In this document: one piece after another, positions 27,979 to 37,617 of the stretch
Layout of the letters: the number at the start of each line of letters is the position of its first letter
How positions within the stretch are numbered: position 1 is the first letter of the stretch
Origin: Idiomarina aquatica
GTDB lineage: Bacteria > Pseudomonadota > Gammaproteobacteria > Enterobacterales > Alteromonadaceae
Direction: 5' to 3'
Assembly: GCF_003987185.1 (NCBI RefSeq)
Contig: NZ_PIPS01000004.1
Coordinates: forward strand, 186,001 to 250,000
DNA length: 64,000 bases
Made by a program: the position numbers and the translations under genes
The notes under the pieces: model-generated
The model's database searches: none
What the model saw: the letters and a program-made list of their open reading frames with translations, nothing else
Told to the model about the DNA's origin: nothing

Positions 27979-30177
27979 TTATGTGAAGTCCTGAGGGTCA
28001 ACATCCAGCGACCAACGCACTTTTCGCCAACTGGGTAGTTCATTAACAATTGGCAGAATGTGCTCAAGCAATTGATAACGCAATTTGCGACTGTTGCAAT
28101 GTAACAGCAGTTGATAGCGATAGCGACCCGCTTTACGTTCCATCAAGGCCGGCATTGGTCCCAGCAATTGCGCGCCGGCAACCACCGGCACCTGCTGCGC
28201 CAATTCGTTGAGAGCGAACTGTACCGCTTGGCGATCGGTGGCTTCAGCTCGGAACAGTCCCATGTGACCAAACGGCGGTAACAAGCCACTCTGACGCTCT
28301 GCCAATGCGGTCAACGCGAAGTCCTGATAGCCGTTGTTCAGCAAATCCTGGATCAGGTCATGTTCAGGGTGGTGGGTTTGCAACACCACTTTACCGGCTT
28401 TGCGGGCTCTGCCAGCTCGCCCCGCAACCTGTGTAAACAATTGCGCCAACCGCTCTGCGGCACGAAAGTCGGCACTGTATAAGGCGCCGTCAACGTCCAA
28501 CAAAGCGACCAGGGTCACATTCGGAAAGTGATGTCCTTTGGCCAGCATCTGTGTGCCAACCAGTATTTGATAACGACTTGCGGCTGCCGCTTCCAGTTGC
28601 CGGTCCAGTTCTCCTTTGCGGCGGGTAGAGTCCCGATCAATCCGTAACACGCCATAATCCGGGAATAGTTCTTTTAAACGGTTCTCGAGTTGCTCCGTTC
28701 CCACCCCGTGGGTCATCAAATGCAACGAGCCACAGTCACCACACTGTTTTGCAATGGCGCGCTGGGAACCACAATGGTGGCAGTGCAGTTGATGCAGGCT
28801 CTTATGCACAGTGTAGTACGCATCACAACGTTGACACTGTGCTATCCAACCGCACTCGTGACACATCAGCGCCGGCGCATAGCCTCGACGATTGAGGAAC
28901 AACAGCACTTGGTTACCTTTCGCCAGCTCTGTTGCCATTTGCTCTCGCAGCGGCTGCGAAACTCCGGCTTCCAGCTTTTGTCCTTTAAGATCCAGCAACT
29001 GATGCTTAACTTGTTCAGCGCCGCCGGCCCGTTGCTCCAGCTTAAGCCAGTTAAAGCGTTGATTAACCGCATTATTGAGTGTTTCCAGAGACGGCGTCGC
29101 CGTGCCCATAACAATTGGAATGTTCAGCAACTGCGCGCGCTTGATGGCAACATCGCGGGCATGGTAACGAAAGCCATCCTGTTGTTTGAACGAGAGGTCA
29201 TGTTCTTCGTCAATAATAATCAGCCCCAACTGCTTGCAGGGCGTGAAAACCGCCGACCGGGTTCCGATAATAATCGCTGCCTGGCCAGATCGGCTGTCAA
29301 GCCAAGCTTGTAAGCGCTCACTATCATTCAATCCGGAATGAAGCATGACAATAGGAACATCAAAGCGCTGTTGAAAGCGCTTTAGGGTTTGTGGCGTCAA
29401 ACCAATTTCAGGAACCAACACCAACACCTGCTGTCCTCGTTGCAGAACCGGTGTAATGGCCTGCAAGTACACCTCGGTTTTACCGCTGCCGGTGATGCCC
29501 TGCAGCAGCATCGCTGCATGTCCTTGTTGCTGGTTAATGGTGGTTACCGCTACCGCCTGTTGCGAGTTAAGCGTGAGCGGCTCGTTATCCTGTACTAACC
29601 GCCAGGGTTCGGTTGATATCCGCGGCTGCCGCTGTTGCGCTTCAATCCAGCCTTTCTCGACCACGGCATTAATCACCGTGCTACTGATATTGGCGGCCGT
29701 TATCACTGAACGGGGTTGTGCCTCGATGGCCAGCAACTCCAGCAGTTGTTGTTGTTTCGGTGCACGCTTTAACTGCTCCGGCGCAATTTCCCTGCCCGCC
29801 TCAGTCAGTTGCCAATACTCCGTCGCCGGATACTCAGCAGCTGCGCCTTTACGCAGCAACACCGGTAACGTATTTGCGGCTACATCACCCAGGCTATGAT
29901 GATAGTAGTCGGCGCTCCACTGGATCAGCTGCCAAATGTCATCGCTCCAGACCCGCCGCTCATCAATGACCGAGTCAATGTCCTTAACCACAAAATCCGG
30001 CTGCTCGTCGGTTTCGCCAATCGCAATGCCAACCAGGTGTCGATTGCCAAAAGGCACGCGCACGCGCACGCCTGGCTCCGGTAATGAACCAGTGTAACGA
30101 TAACTAAAGCATTGCCGCATCGGAACCGGTAACGCAACTTGGATCAGCCGCTGAGGGCTATTGTTTTCGCTGGGCAT
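27979..30177 (-). CDS. priA: Primosomal replication restart helicase PriA
   Basis: This superfamily-2 3'-5' DNA helicase loads the replisome at stalled forks. At 732 aa it matches E. coli (732). The N-terminal DNA-binding domain starts with VALPVPMRQCFSYRY; Walker A is GITGSGKTEVYL (about 230), Walker B DEEH, and the eight-cysteine zinc module lies between about 440 and 485 (CHECGWIAQCQRC and CHHCGSQ ... CGDCGS). Start 30177 is chosen to match family length, although no clear ribosome site is seen. It is divergent from rpmE, as in E. coli. Confidence 0.97.
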   Translation of the reverse strand: MPSENNSPQRLIQVALPVPMRQCFSYRYTGSLPEPGVRVRVPFGNRHLVGIAIGETDEQPDFVVKDIDSVIDERRVWSDDIWQLIQWSADYYHHSLGDVAANTLPVLLRKGAAAEYPATEYWQLTEAGREIAPEQLKRAPKQQQLLELLAIEAQPRSVITAANISSTVINAVVEKGWIEAQQRQPRISTEPWRLVQDNEPLTLNSQQAVAVTTINQQQGHAAMLLQGITGSGKTEVYLQAITPVLQRGQQVLVLVPEIGLTPQTLKRFQQRFDVPIVMLHSGLNDSERLQAWLDSRSGQAAIIIGTRSAVFTPCKQLGLIIIDEEHDLSFKQQDGFRYHARDVAIKRAQLLNIPIVMGTATPSLETLNNAVNQRFNWLKLEQRAGGAEQVKHQLLDLKGQKLEAGVSQPLREQMATELAKGNQVLLFLNRRGYAPALMCHECGWIAQCQRCDAYYTVHKSLHQLHCHHCGSQRAIAKQCGDCGSLHLMTHGVGTEQLENRLKELFPDYGVLRIDRDSTRRKGELDRQLEAAAASRYQILVGTQMLAKGHHFPNVTLVALLDVDGALYSADFRAAERLAQLFTQVAGRAGRARKAGKVVLQTHHPEHDLIQDLLNNGYQDFALTALAERQSGLLPPFGHMGLFRAEATDRQAVQFALNELAQQVPVVAGAQLLGPMPALMERKAGRYRYQLLLHCNSRKLRYQLLEHILPIVNELPSWRKVRWSLDVDPQDFT

Positions 30178-30227
30178 GAGGCTATTTTGAGATGCTCTTA
30201 GCAAGAATACAAGCAACGATATTTTAC

Positions 30228-30256
30228 TTGATCAAGTGCCCATGATCACATAGAAT
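30228..30256 (+). promoter_or_regulatory. Sigma-70 promoter of rpmE
   Basis: TTGATC (30228-30233) and TAGAAT (30251-30256) are spaced by exactly 17 bp. Transcription from about 30263 gives an 84-nt leader with a good GAGG ribosome site before rpmE. This fits constitutive high expression of a ribosomal protein. Confidence 0.75.
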
Positions 30257-30346
30257 GCCGCGCTCCTAACGATTGTTGTTTTTTTGCGCATGGTGTCCGG
30301 CAACCAATGACCGGATAGCGATGCGGCCCATAATTGAGGTAATCCC

Positions 30347-30559
30347 ATGAAAAAAGGTATTCATCCTAAGTACGAGGCCATCACGGTCACTTGCTCGTGC
30401 GGTAACAAGTTCGAAACTCGTTCTACCCGTACTGAAGATTTATTGGTCGACGTTTGTTCAGAGTGTCACCCATTCTACACTGGTAAGCAGCGTGTAATGG
30501 ACACCGGCGGTCGCGTTGACAAATTTAAGAAGCGTTTCGGTACTCTGGGTAAGAAGTAA
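30347..30559 (+). CDS. rpmE: 50S ribosomal protein L31 (zinc-binding type)
   Basis: At 70 aa it has the standard length. It keeps the four-cysteine zinc type: Cys16 and Cys18 in VTCSCGNKF, and the pair around [15 protein letters not shown] (Cys37, Cys40). This is the C+ paralogue, which many bacteria replace with a zinc-free copy under zinc starvation. The ATG follows TTGAGGTAATCCC. It stands alone with its own promoter and terminator. The 276-bp spacer downstream holds that terminator and, near its end, the region upstream of the malic enzyme gene. Confidence 0.98.
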   Translation: MKKGIHPKYEAITVTCSCGNKFETRSTRTEDLLVDVCSECHPFYTGKQRVMDTGGRVDKFKKRFGTLGKK

Positions 30560-30633
30560 TTCGCAACAGCGAATACATGCCCCCGGCAAGATAAGAAAAC
30601 TACTGAAAACAACGCTTTGTTGTCAGTTTCTAG

Positions 30634-30660
30634 AAAAAGGCGCTATAAAGCGCCTTTTTT
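30634..30660 (+). terminator. Rho-independent terminator of rpmE
   Basis: AAAAAGGCGC and GCGCCTTTTT (30634-30643 and 30650-30659) form a 10-bp stem with loop TATAAA and a run of T. The A-run on the left arm also makes it workable on the other strand. Confidence 0.9.
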
Positions 30661-30835
30661 GTTTCCCTATCAGCTCACAGCCCCATTTGTTAAAGAAAAG
30701 TTAACTGGTGCGTTTTTATACACACCATAAATTAACTTCGCCATTCAGGCTCTCACCAGCAGGTAAGATTTGTTATTAGGCATTAAGTCGTTATGCTATA
30801 GAGTCATTGCTAACTTGCTATAGGGCGCTTTCTCT

Positions 30836-32086
30836 ATGTCTGACTTTCGCCAACAAGCGTTGGATTACCACCAGTATCCTACCCCGGGTAAAATCTCAGT
30901 CGAGCTGACCAAGCCGGCTAATTCCAGCAAAGACCTGTCTCTGGCTTACAGTCCCGGTGTTGCAGAACCCGTGCGCGCCATCGCTGAAGATCCCGATAAC
31001 GCCTATAAATACACGGCTAAGGGCAATTTAGTCGGTGTTATCAGTAACGGTACCGCCATTCTTGGTCTTGGTAATCTCGGTCCACTGGCATCGAAGCCGG
31101 TTATGGAGGGTAAAGCCTTATTATTTAAACGCTTTGCCGGGTTGGATGCGATTGATATTGAGGTCAGTCACCGTACGACACAGGATTTTATTAATACGGT
31201 TGCAAATATCGCGGATACCTTTGGCGGCATTAATTTAGAAGACATTAAAGCGCCGGAATGCTTTGAAATAGAGCAAGCACTGATCGAAAAATGCAATGTA
31301 CCCATTTTCCATGACGACCAACACGGTACCGCCATTGTAACCGCCGCCGGTATGCTCAACGCACTGGAAATTCAGGGCAAAGAGCTGCGCAGTGCGCGTA
31401 TAGTGTGCATGGGGGCAGGCGCGGCTGCTATCGCCTGTATGGAACTTTTGATCAAGTGTGGTGCTCAACGCGAGCACATCTATATGCTGGATTCGAAAGG
31501 TGTCATTCATACCCGCCGTGACGATCTCAACGAGTACAAAGCCTTGTTTGCTAACAACACCGACAAGCGCACACTCGAAGAAGTCATCGAAGGCGCCGAT
31601 TTATTCCTCGGTGTGTCCGGACCGGATTTACTGTCACCGGATGCACTAAAATTGATGGCCGACAAGCCAGTGGTCTTCGCTTGTTCTAATCCGGATCCCG
31701 AAATTAAGCCAGCGTTGGCCAAAAAAGCCCGTAATGATGTCATTATCGGCACCGGTCGTTCCGACTACCCCAACCAAGTCAACAACGTGTTATGTTTTCC
31801 GTTCATGTTCCGTGGCGCGCTGGACGTAAGAGCGACAGCGATAACGGATGAAATGAAAATTGCGGCGGTCGAAGCCATTCGGCAGTTAGCCAAGGAAGAA
31901 GTGCCCGCTGCCGTGCTGGAGGCTTCGGGTGATAACGCACTGAGTTTTGGCGCTGACTACATTATTCCAAAACCGATGGATCCGCGCTTGTGTCAGCGAG
32001 TTGCCCGTGCCGTTGCCGTGGCCGCTGTAGAGTCGGGCGTGGCGAAAATTCCGTTACCGAAAAATTACATGCTGGATCAAGGTTGA
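30836..32086 (+). CDS. NADP-dependent malic enzyme, short form
   Basis: It decarboxylates malate to pyruvate, giving NAD(P)H. At 416 aa it consists of only the malic domain and NAD-binding domain; the C-terminal phosphotransacetylase-like domain of E. coli MaeB (759 aa) is absent. This short form is common and no break is seen. Motifs include [13 protein letters not shown] near residue 37, the catalytic [11 protein letters not shown] stretch (about 160-170), [16 protein letters not shown] (dinucleotide loop) and [12 protein letters not shown]. The last codons and the stop lie in a 22-bp palindrome shared with the end of metJ (10-bp gene overlap). Confidence 0.95.
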   Translation: MSDFRQQALDYHQYPTPGKISVELTKPANSSKDLSLAYSPGVAEPVRAIAEDPDNAYKYTAKGNLVGVISNGTAILGLGNLGPLASKPVMEGKALLFKRFAGLDAIDIEVSHRTTQDFINTVANIADTFGGINLEDIKAPECFEIEQALIEKCNVPIFHDDQHGTAIVTAAGMLNALEIQGKELRSARIVCMGAGAAAIACMELLIKCGAQREHIYMLDSKGVIHTRRDDLNEYKALFANNTDKRTLEEVIEGADLFLGVSGPDLLSPDALKLMADKPVVFACSNPDPEIKPALAKKARNDVIIGTGRSDYPNQVNNVLCFPFMFRGALDVRATAITDEMKIAAVEAIRQLAKEEVPAAVLEASGDNALSFGADYIIPKPMDPRLCQRVARAVAVAAVESGVAKIPLPKNYMLDQG

Positions 32087-32092
32087 TCCAGC
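32071..32092. repeat. Perfect palindrome spanning the stop codons of malic enzyme and metJ
   Basis: GCTGGATCAA (32071-32080) and TTGATCCAGC (32083-32092) form a perfect 10-bp inverted repeat around GG. It includes the stop codon of both genes. On the plus strand it encodes the end LDQG and on the minus strand the end LDQP, so both proteins finish on the same DNA palindrome. No T-run follows on either strand. Confidence 0.75.
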
Positions 32093-32403
32093 TCCTCATC
32101 CGTGGGGATAGGCAAGCCGCGGGCTTCCAATTCCTCACGCACCGCTTTCGGAATCTTATGCGGGTTTGATTTCTCCAAGTCTTCATCGGTGGGTAGCGGC
32201 TGACCGGTAAAGGCGTGTAAAAACGCTTCACACAGCAGTTCGCTGTTTGTAGCATGGCGCAGGTTATTGACTTGACGTCTTGTGCGCTCATCGGTCAGTA
32301 CCTTAAGCACTCGGGTCGGAATCGACACAGTCACTTTTTTTACTTGCTGACTTTTTCGACCATGCTCTGCGTACGGGTAAATGTACTCACCGTTCCACTT
32401 CAT
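32077..32403 (-). CDS. metJ: Methionine regulon repressor MetJ
   Basis: MetJ is a ribbon-helix-helix repressor with S-adenosylmethionine as corepressor. At 108 aa it is near E. coli MetJ (105), with the opening [17 protein letters not shown], the DNA-binding strand [23 protein letters not shown] split here for length, and the [23 protein letters not shown] segment. A strong promoter and a met-box pair lie in the 173-bp gap to the divergent metL. No metB is present between them, unlike E. coli. Confidence 0.97.
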   Translation of the reverse strand: MKWNGEYIYPYAEHGRKSQQVKKVTVSIPTRVLKVLTDERTRRQVNNLRHATNSELLCEAFLHAFTGQPLPTDEDLEKSNPHKIPKAVREELEARGLPIPTDEELDQP

Positions 32404-32446
32404 TGTTGTATCTCGCTTTATGAAAAACCCTTATAAGATATAATGA

Positions 32447-32474
32447 ATTGTACTCATCACGATAGCCACGTCAA
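32447..32474 (-). promoter_or_regulatory. Promoter of metJ
   Basis: On the minus strand TTGACG (32469-32474) and TACAAT (32447-32452) are 16 bp apart. The met-box pair lies directly upstream of the -35. Confidence 0.7.
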
Positions 32475-32479
32475 ATTTT

Positions 32480-32495
32480 ATCCATCTAGATGGCC
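32480..32495. promoter_or_regulatory. MetJ operator (two met boxes)
   Basis: ATCCATCT-AGATGGCC lines up with two tandem AGACGTCT met boxes at 10 of 16 positions and contains a 12-bp perfect palindrome CCATCTAGATGG. It is between metJ and metL, where MetJ is expected to bind. Two boxes are the minimum for one pair of MetJ dimers. Confidence 0.6.
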
Positions 32496-32576
32496 AAAAG
32501 TTGCTGACATTTGCTTCGCAATATTTTAGCCTTAGCGTTAATGACGATTTGCAAATAGGTATAAAGGAAGCGATAG

Positions 32577-35018
32577 ATGGCGATTGAAGGGCTAACTGAG
32601 GAACAGATTCAAGCTGCAGCGGAAAGCGTGCAGGTCCATAAGTTTGGCGGCAGTAGCTTGGCTGATGCCTTTTGTTACCGTCGCGTGGCCCGTATCGTTA
32701 CCGAGTACGCGGGAGCCAGCGACGTGGTCGTGGTTTCTGCCGCCGGAGATACCACCAACCGCATTCTCGCCATCCTTAGGGCCAGTCAACAAGCCGGTGA
32801 TACTGCCACAATACTGCTCGATCAATTGGAAAGTTTTCAGCAGGGCTTAATCAGCGAACTGTTAAGCGGTGAGCTGGAACAACAACTGTTGGCCTTATCG
32901 AAAGAAGATTTTGCACGCTTCCGTCGTTTCGTTGCCGGTGAGGAAACCATCACCGGCGATGCCGAGCTGCTCTCCTACGGCGAGTTGTGGTCAGCACGGC
33001 TGCTGGCAGCGTTACTGCGTAAACAGGGAACCCGTGCCGAGCACATTGATGCACGCGACTTCCTGCGTGCCGAGGACGCACCGGAGCCTATCATTCAGGA
33101 ACCTGAGTCGCGCGCCGAGCTATTGCGCCGCGTTGCCCCCTTCCCGGGCACGCGGTTTATCGTTACCGGCTTTATTGCCCGTGGCTTGAATAACGAAAGT
33201 CTAACCCTCGGACGCAATGGCAGTGACTATTCCGCCACTCTGGTTGGGAGTCTGCTGAACGTAAAGCAGGTGACCATCTGGAAGGATGTAGCCGGCGTCT
33301 ACTCCGCTGATCCCCGCAAAATTGAGCGGGTCGTCAGCTTACCATCATTAGATTGGGCCGAAGCCGAAGAGCTGGCTCGATTGGGCAGTCCTGTTCTGCA
33401 CCCGCGTACGTTTCAACCGGTCAACCGCGAACGCATGGTGATTTCAGTACGCTCCAGTTTAAAAGTCGAAAACCAACAAACCCGAATCGGTCAGTTCGAG
33501 CATACCGAACCACGCGGCAAAGTCTTTACGTCGCTCTCCGAGGTGGTGTTGTTTAAAGTTGAACTGAATGACAAAGCGCTGGTTGATAAGCTTAACGAGC
33601 TCGATTTAGAACCCTTGTTCGCCTGGACAGAACCCGAAAACCACCAACAGTACCTGGTGTTCCACCAAAATCATTTAGAGTACATCAGCCGCTGGCTAGA
33701 GCAGATTGACGTTGGTAACACAGTCACGCAAATACGCGGTTACTCGATGGTTGCCTTGGTGGGTAATCGTATTCAGGAGACGGATCAATACACCACGTTC
33801 AAACTGCAACTGGGTGAGCAGAAAGTTCGCCGCTTTGGTCTCGGTGAAAACGGTAACTCAGCCATTGCGATCCTTGAACAGCAGTTAGACAGCCGCTTAT
33901 TAAACCGTCTACACAGTCAGCTGTTTAACTACCGTCGCAGCCTCGGCGTGCTTGTGCTTGGTCGCGGAAATATTGGTACTGCCTGGCTGGAGTTGTTCAA
34001 ACAGCAACGTGACCGCATCAACCAAATGATGGACGTTCGTGTTATCGGTATCGCAAATTCTAAGCGCCTGTGGCTTGACTACAGCGGTGTTGAACTGAGT
34101 GACTGGACAAGCAATTTTGACCGCTTGGCACGACCCTATGTTTTGACCGAGCTGCTGCGCGAACTGCCCAACGCTCCGTACGATGAGTTGGTTATTCTCG
34201 ACCTCACCGACGCCAAGCCGGTAGCACAGCTCTACCCAAGCTTGTTTGCCAACGGTCTGCACATCATCAGCGCCAATAAGCGGGCTGGCTCCGCGGAAGA
34301 GTCACTGTATCGTGAGATTCGCACCATCCAGCATGAGTACAAACGTGAATGGCTTTATAACACCACCGTTGGGGCGGGATTGCCGCTGAATTACGCGATT
34401 AACGATTTACGCGGGCAGGGCGATGAAATTCGCAGTATCTCAGGTATTTTCTCCGGTACGATGTCGTGGCTATTTGAGAACTTTAACGCCGAAACCAAGT
34501 TCAGTGACCTCGTTGCTGAGGCCAAACAGCGGGGCTATAGCGAACCCGATCCCCGCGAAGATCTGTCCTGTCAGGATCTTGTCCGGAAGTTGCTGATCCT
34601 GGCGCGCGAAATTGGCCTCAATCTTGACTGGGAAGACATCAATGTCAACAGCCTGGTACCGGAGCATTTACAGAACATTTCGGCTGAACAATTCATGCAA
34701 CGGCTGAATGAGCTCGATGAGCCAATGGATGCGATGCTGCAGGAGGCGGCTAAAGACGGCAAGGTACCGAGACTATTAGCCAGTTTCTCAGTCACAGACG
34801 AAAAGCGCGTAAAAGCACAAATCGGTATCGAGTACATACCGGAGGGCGACATGCTGGCGAACTTGATCCCCGGCGAGAACATCTTCGTGATCTATACCGA
34901 CTGGTACTCTGAAATGCCGCTGGTCATCAGCGGACCCGGCGCTGGTAAGCACGTTACCGCAGGCGGCGTGCAGTCTGACCTGAATCAGCTGCTCGCGCGG
35001 CTCAGCGCGGCGACTTAA
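32577..35018 (+). CDS. metL: Bifunctional aspartokinase II / homoserine dehydrogenase II
   Basis: This catalyses the first and third steps of the aspartate pathway toward methionine and threonine. The 813-aa fusion has an aspartokinase domain (about 15-300; KFGGSSLAD at 22, LGRNGSDYSATL), a central ACT-like region (about 310-445), and homoserine dehydrogenase (about 460-810; VLGRGNIGTAW nucleotide loop, NKRAGS, YNTTVGAGLP, ISGIFSGTMSW). It is called metL rather than thrA because of its MetL-like opening and position beside metJ and a met box. The C-terminus overlaps the end of mrcA by 4 bp. Confidence 0.93.
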   Translation: MAIEGLTEEQIQAAAESVQVHKFGGSSLADAFCYRRVARIVTEYAGASDVVVVSAAGDTTNRILAILRASQQAGDTATILLDQLESFQQGLISELLSGELEQQLLALSKEDFARFRRFVAGEETITGDAELLSYGELWSARLLAALLRKQGTRAEHIDARDFLRAEDAPEPIIQEPESRAELLRRVAPFPGTRFIVTGFIARGLNNESLTLGRNGSDYSATLVGSLLNVKQVTIWKDVAGVYSADPRKIERVVSLPSLDWAEAEELARLGSPVLHPRTFQPVNRERMVISVRSSLKVENQQTRIGQFEHTEPRGKVFTSLSEVVLFKVELNDKALVDKLNELDLEPLFAWTEPENHQQYLVFHQNHLEYISRWLEQIDVGNTVTQIRGYSMVALVGNRIQETDQYTTFKLQLGEQKVRRFGLGENGNSAIAILEQQLDSRLLNRLHSQLFNYRRSLGVLVLGRGNIGTAWLELFKQQRDRINQMMDVRVIGIANSKRLWLDYSGVELSDWTSNFDRLARPYVLTELLRELPNAPYDELVILDLTDAKPVAQLYPSLFANGLHIISANKRAGSAEESLYREIRTIQHEYKREWLYNTTVGAGLPLNYAINDLRGQGDEIRSISGIFSGTMSWLFENFNAETKFSDLVAEAKQRGYSEPDPREDLSCQDLVRKLLILAREIGLNLDWEDINVNSLVPEHLQNISAEQFMQRLNELDEPMDAMLQEAAKDGKVPRLLASFSVTDEKRVKAQIGIEYIPEGDMLANLIPGENIFVIYTDWYSEMPLVISGPGAGKHVTAGGVQSDLNQLLARLSAAT

Positions 35019-35027
35019 AACAAGTCG
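35011..35027. repeat. Hairpin over the metL/mrcA stop codons
   Basis: CGACTT (35011-35016) and AAGTCG (35022-35027) pair around AAAAC. The TAA stops of metL (35016-35018) and mrcA (35015-35017) both fall in or next to the loop. Flanking GCGG and CCGC could extend the stem with a 3-nt bulge. Confidence 0.5.
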
Positions 35028-37486
35028 TCGCCGCTGTCCTCAAAAATATTGCCGTTACCGCTGTCGCGATCGACGTAGTCAGTCGGTTCGGTACCACTGA
35101 TAAAATATTCAAACCGGGTCGTATGATCGGTCCGGTGTGATAATTTACCGGTCCCCAAGTCAATACGGACGTTAACAACACCCGGGGGTATCATCAGGTT
35201 GTCTGATGGATACTCAGAGACCGCTTTTTCCATGAACAGAATCCAACCCGGCAGCGCCGTTTTCGCACCCGCTTCACCACCGGAGATGGATTGCTGAGCG
35301 CTGTCCAGCAGCGGGTGCATCGACGTACTGCCCAACTGTCGGGAAACATCGTCAAAACCCACCCAGGTTGTCGTCACCAGTCCACTGGTAAAGCCTGAGA
35401 ACCAGGTATCTCGAACATCGTTGGTGGTACCGGTTTTACCGGCAATTGCCCGCCCAACTTCACTGACAATGGGTTTCGAACGTTGAATGCGCCACGAGGT
35501 ACCGTTCCAGCCGGTATCATGAGCCCAACTACCACCGCCCCAGATGGCCGAGTTCATGGCTTGAGCGACGAGAAACGCATTTTGTTCAGAAATAATTTGT
35601 GGCGCTGGATTATCGCAATCAAAACACGCCAGTTTAGGCTCCGCCTGGTAAATGACTTCGCCATTGCCATCTTCAATGCGCTCAATCACGTAAGGCTCAA
35701 CTAAGAAGCCGCCATTGGCAAACGCCGCATAAGCCCGCGCCACCTGCATCGGTGTCATCGACAACGAGCCAAGTGAAATCGACTCATTCTCCGGCACTTG
35801 CGTTCGATCAAGCCCAAACTTGGCAATATGATCGGCCGTTTCTTTAACGCCGACTTCCCGTATCAACCGCACTGAAACGACGTTTTTTGATTTCGCCAGC
35901 GCTTTGCGCAGTCGAATCGGACCTTCATACACATCGGGTGAGTTCTTCGGTCGCCAGGCAATACCGGAGCCCGGGTTCCATTGGTTGATGGGCGCATCAT
36001 TAACCAGGGTCGCCAACGTCAATCCTTTTTCAAACGCGGCAGAATAAATCAGCGGTTTGATGTTTGAACCGACCTGCCGCTCGGCCTGCAGTGCGCGATT
36101 GTATTGGCTTAACTGGAAGCTATAACCACCCACCACGGCCGCAATGGCGCCATCATCCGGACGCAATGAAGCAATCGCAGAACTTGGCTCAGGGATTTGC
36201 GCCAAGCGCCAATGACCATTATCGTCGCGTGCTTCAGCGACTTGCCGCAACCAAATTACATGGCCTGGTTGCATGATATCCGCAGTGGTTTCCGGCGGCG
36301 GCCCCTGACGCTCCTCGTTGACGTACGCGCGTGCCCAGTGCATCGATTCCCATGGCAGCTCGAGAATACCGTGATCTTTCACCGCCACCGTTGCCGATTG
36401 TTCAGCAATGGATAACACCACTGCCGGGGTCACGGCACCAATAGATTTCAGTCGTTGCAAATACTCAGCGACCTCGGCCTCGCTCAAGGCAGGCTCACCT
36501 TCTTCTTCCGACCAAAGCACACTGACAGGACCTCGGTAGCCGTGCCGCTCATCGTAGGCATGCAGGTTGTCCCACACAGCCTGCCGGGCAGCCAGTTGAA
36601 CATGACTTTTTACCGTGGTGTAAACGTTAAAGCCGGCATTGTAGGCACGCTCTTCACCGTAGCGGTCAACCATTTCCTGACGCACCATTTCTGCCAAATA
36701 CGGCGCATCAACGGTTACCTCGGCACCATGCCTGCGCGCAGTAACTTCAGCGTTTGCCGCTTGTTCAAATTCCGCTCGAGTAATTTTCTTCTCGTCGAGC
36801 ATGCGCAGCAGCACCACTCGCCGACGCTCTTTTGATGCCTGCGGATGGCTAATGGGGTTCAAATTTGAAGGAGCCTTGGGTAACCCTGCGATAGTTGCAA
36901 TCTGGGCTAGTGTCAGTTGATCCAAGGACTTGCCGTAATACACCTGAGCCGCCGCTCCGACACCATGGGCCCGATGGCCAAAAGCAATTTTATTCAGGTA
37001 CAGCTCAAGAATTTCATCTTTGTCCAGCAACTGTTCAATGTGTAAGGCGATGAAGGTTTCTTTAATCTTGCGCATCCAGGCGCGGTCAAACGATAAAAAG
37101 AAGTTACGCGCCAACTGCATGGTAATGGTACTGGCGCCCTCTTTAATTTCACCGGTTGTCAGCAATACCCAGAAGGCGCGCATGACACCGATAGGGTCAA
37201 CCCCAAAATGCTGATAAAAACGACTGTCTTCTGTCGCCAGAAAAGCGTCTATCATCTGCTGCGGAACATCTTCTAGATCCACCGGAATACGGCGTTTCTC
37301 GCCAAACTGAGAAATTAACTGACCATCCTTGGTGAATACTTGCATCGGCGTCTGTAGCTCGACATCCCGCAACGTCGCTACACTCGGCAACTCAGGTTTC
37401 ACGTACAAATACAGCGCACCTATCGCGCCCACACCCAGTACAGCGAAGATGACCAATATCAAAATTAGGCGTTTAAAAAACTTCAA
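35015..37486 (-). CDS. mrcA: Penicillin-binding protein 1A (transglycosylase/transpeptidase)
   Basis: This bifunctional peptidoglycan synthase is 823 aa. It has an N-terminal anchor (about 5-28), a glycosyltransferase family 51 domain with catalytic Glu86 in EDSRFYQHFGVD and GASTITMQLARN (about 119-130), an OB-type insertion typical of PBP1A, and a transpeptidase domain with SNIKP (SxxK), SKN and KTGTT motifs. The start is TTG at 37486 with GGAG 7 bp upstream. It is divergent from the pilMN(OP)Q-like operon, the standard gammaproteobacterial layout. Confidence 0.97.
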   Translation of the reverse strand: MKFFKRLILILVIFAVLGVGAIGALYLYVKPELPSVATLRDVELQTPMQVFTKDGQLISQFGEKRRIPVDLEDVPQQMIDAFLATEDSRFYQHFGVDPIGVMRAFWVLLTTGEIKEGASTITMQLARNFFLSFDRAWMRKIKETFIALHIEQLLDKDEILELYLNKIAFGHRAHGVGAAAQVYYGKSLDQLTLAQIATIAGLPKAPSNLNPISHPQASKERRRVVLLRMLDEKKITRAEFEQAANAEVTARRHGAEVTVDAPYLAEMVRQEMVDRYGEERAYNAGFNVYTTVKSHVQLAARQAVWDNLHAYDERHGYRGPVSVLWSEEEGEPALSEAEVAEYLQRLKSIGAVTPAVVLSIAEQSATVAVKDHGILELPWESMHWARAYVNEERQGPPPETTADIMQPGHVIWLRQVAEARDDNGHWRLAQIPEPSSAIASLRPDDGAIAAVVGGYSFQLSQYNRALQAERQVGSNIKPLIYSAAFEKGLTLATLVNDAPINQWNPGSGIAWRPKNSPDVYEGPIRLRKALAKSKNVVSVRLIREVGVKETADHIAKFGLDRTQVPENESISLGSLSMTPMQVARAYAAFANGGFLVEPYVIERIEDGNGEVIYQAEPKLACFDCDNPAPQIISEQNAFLVAQAMNSAIWGGGSWAHDTGWNGTSWRIQRSKPIVSEVGRAIAGKTGTTNDVRDTWFSGFTSGLVTTTWVGFDDVSRQLGSTSMHPLLDSAQQSISGGEAGAKTALPGWILFMEKAVSEYPSDNLMIPPGVVNVRIDLGTGKLSHRTDHTTRFEYFISGTEPTDYVDRDSGNGNIFEDSGDDLF

Positions 37487-37617
37487 TCGTTAACTCCATT
37501 TAGGACGACGGTTGTCGTTGATTTCGCACAGCGTTTCACGACCTCTCATTATGGCTGATTTTTGTTCGGAACACTACGCTTTGAAACTCTTTTCGTAACT
37601 TTTACAGAGTTCCTTTT

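Noticed and set aside
28690-29313. A 207-codon open frame on the plus strand opposite priA
   Set aside because: It is antisense to the helicase and zinc-module region of PriA, with low-complexity translation and no family features.
30836-32086. Malic enzyme as a truncated MaeB
   Set aside because: The missing phosphotransacetylase-like domain is normal for the short family form; the frame is intact and ends cleanly with its neighbour.
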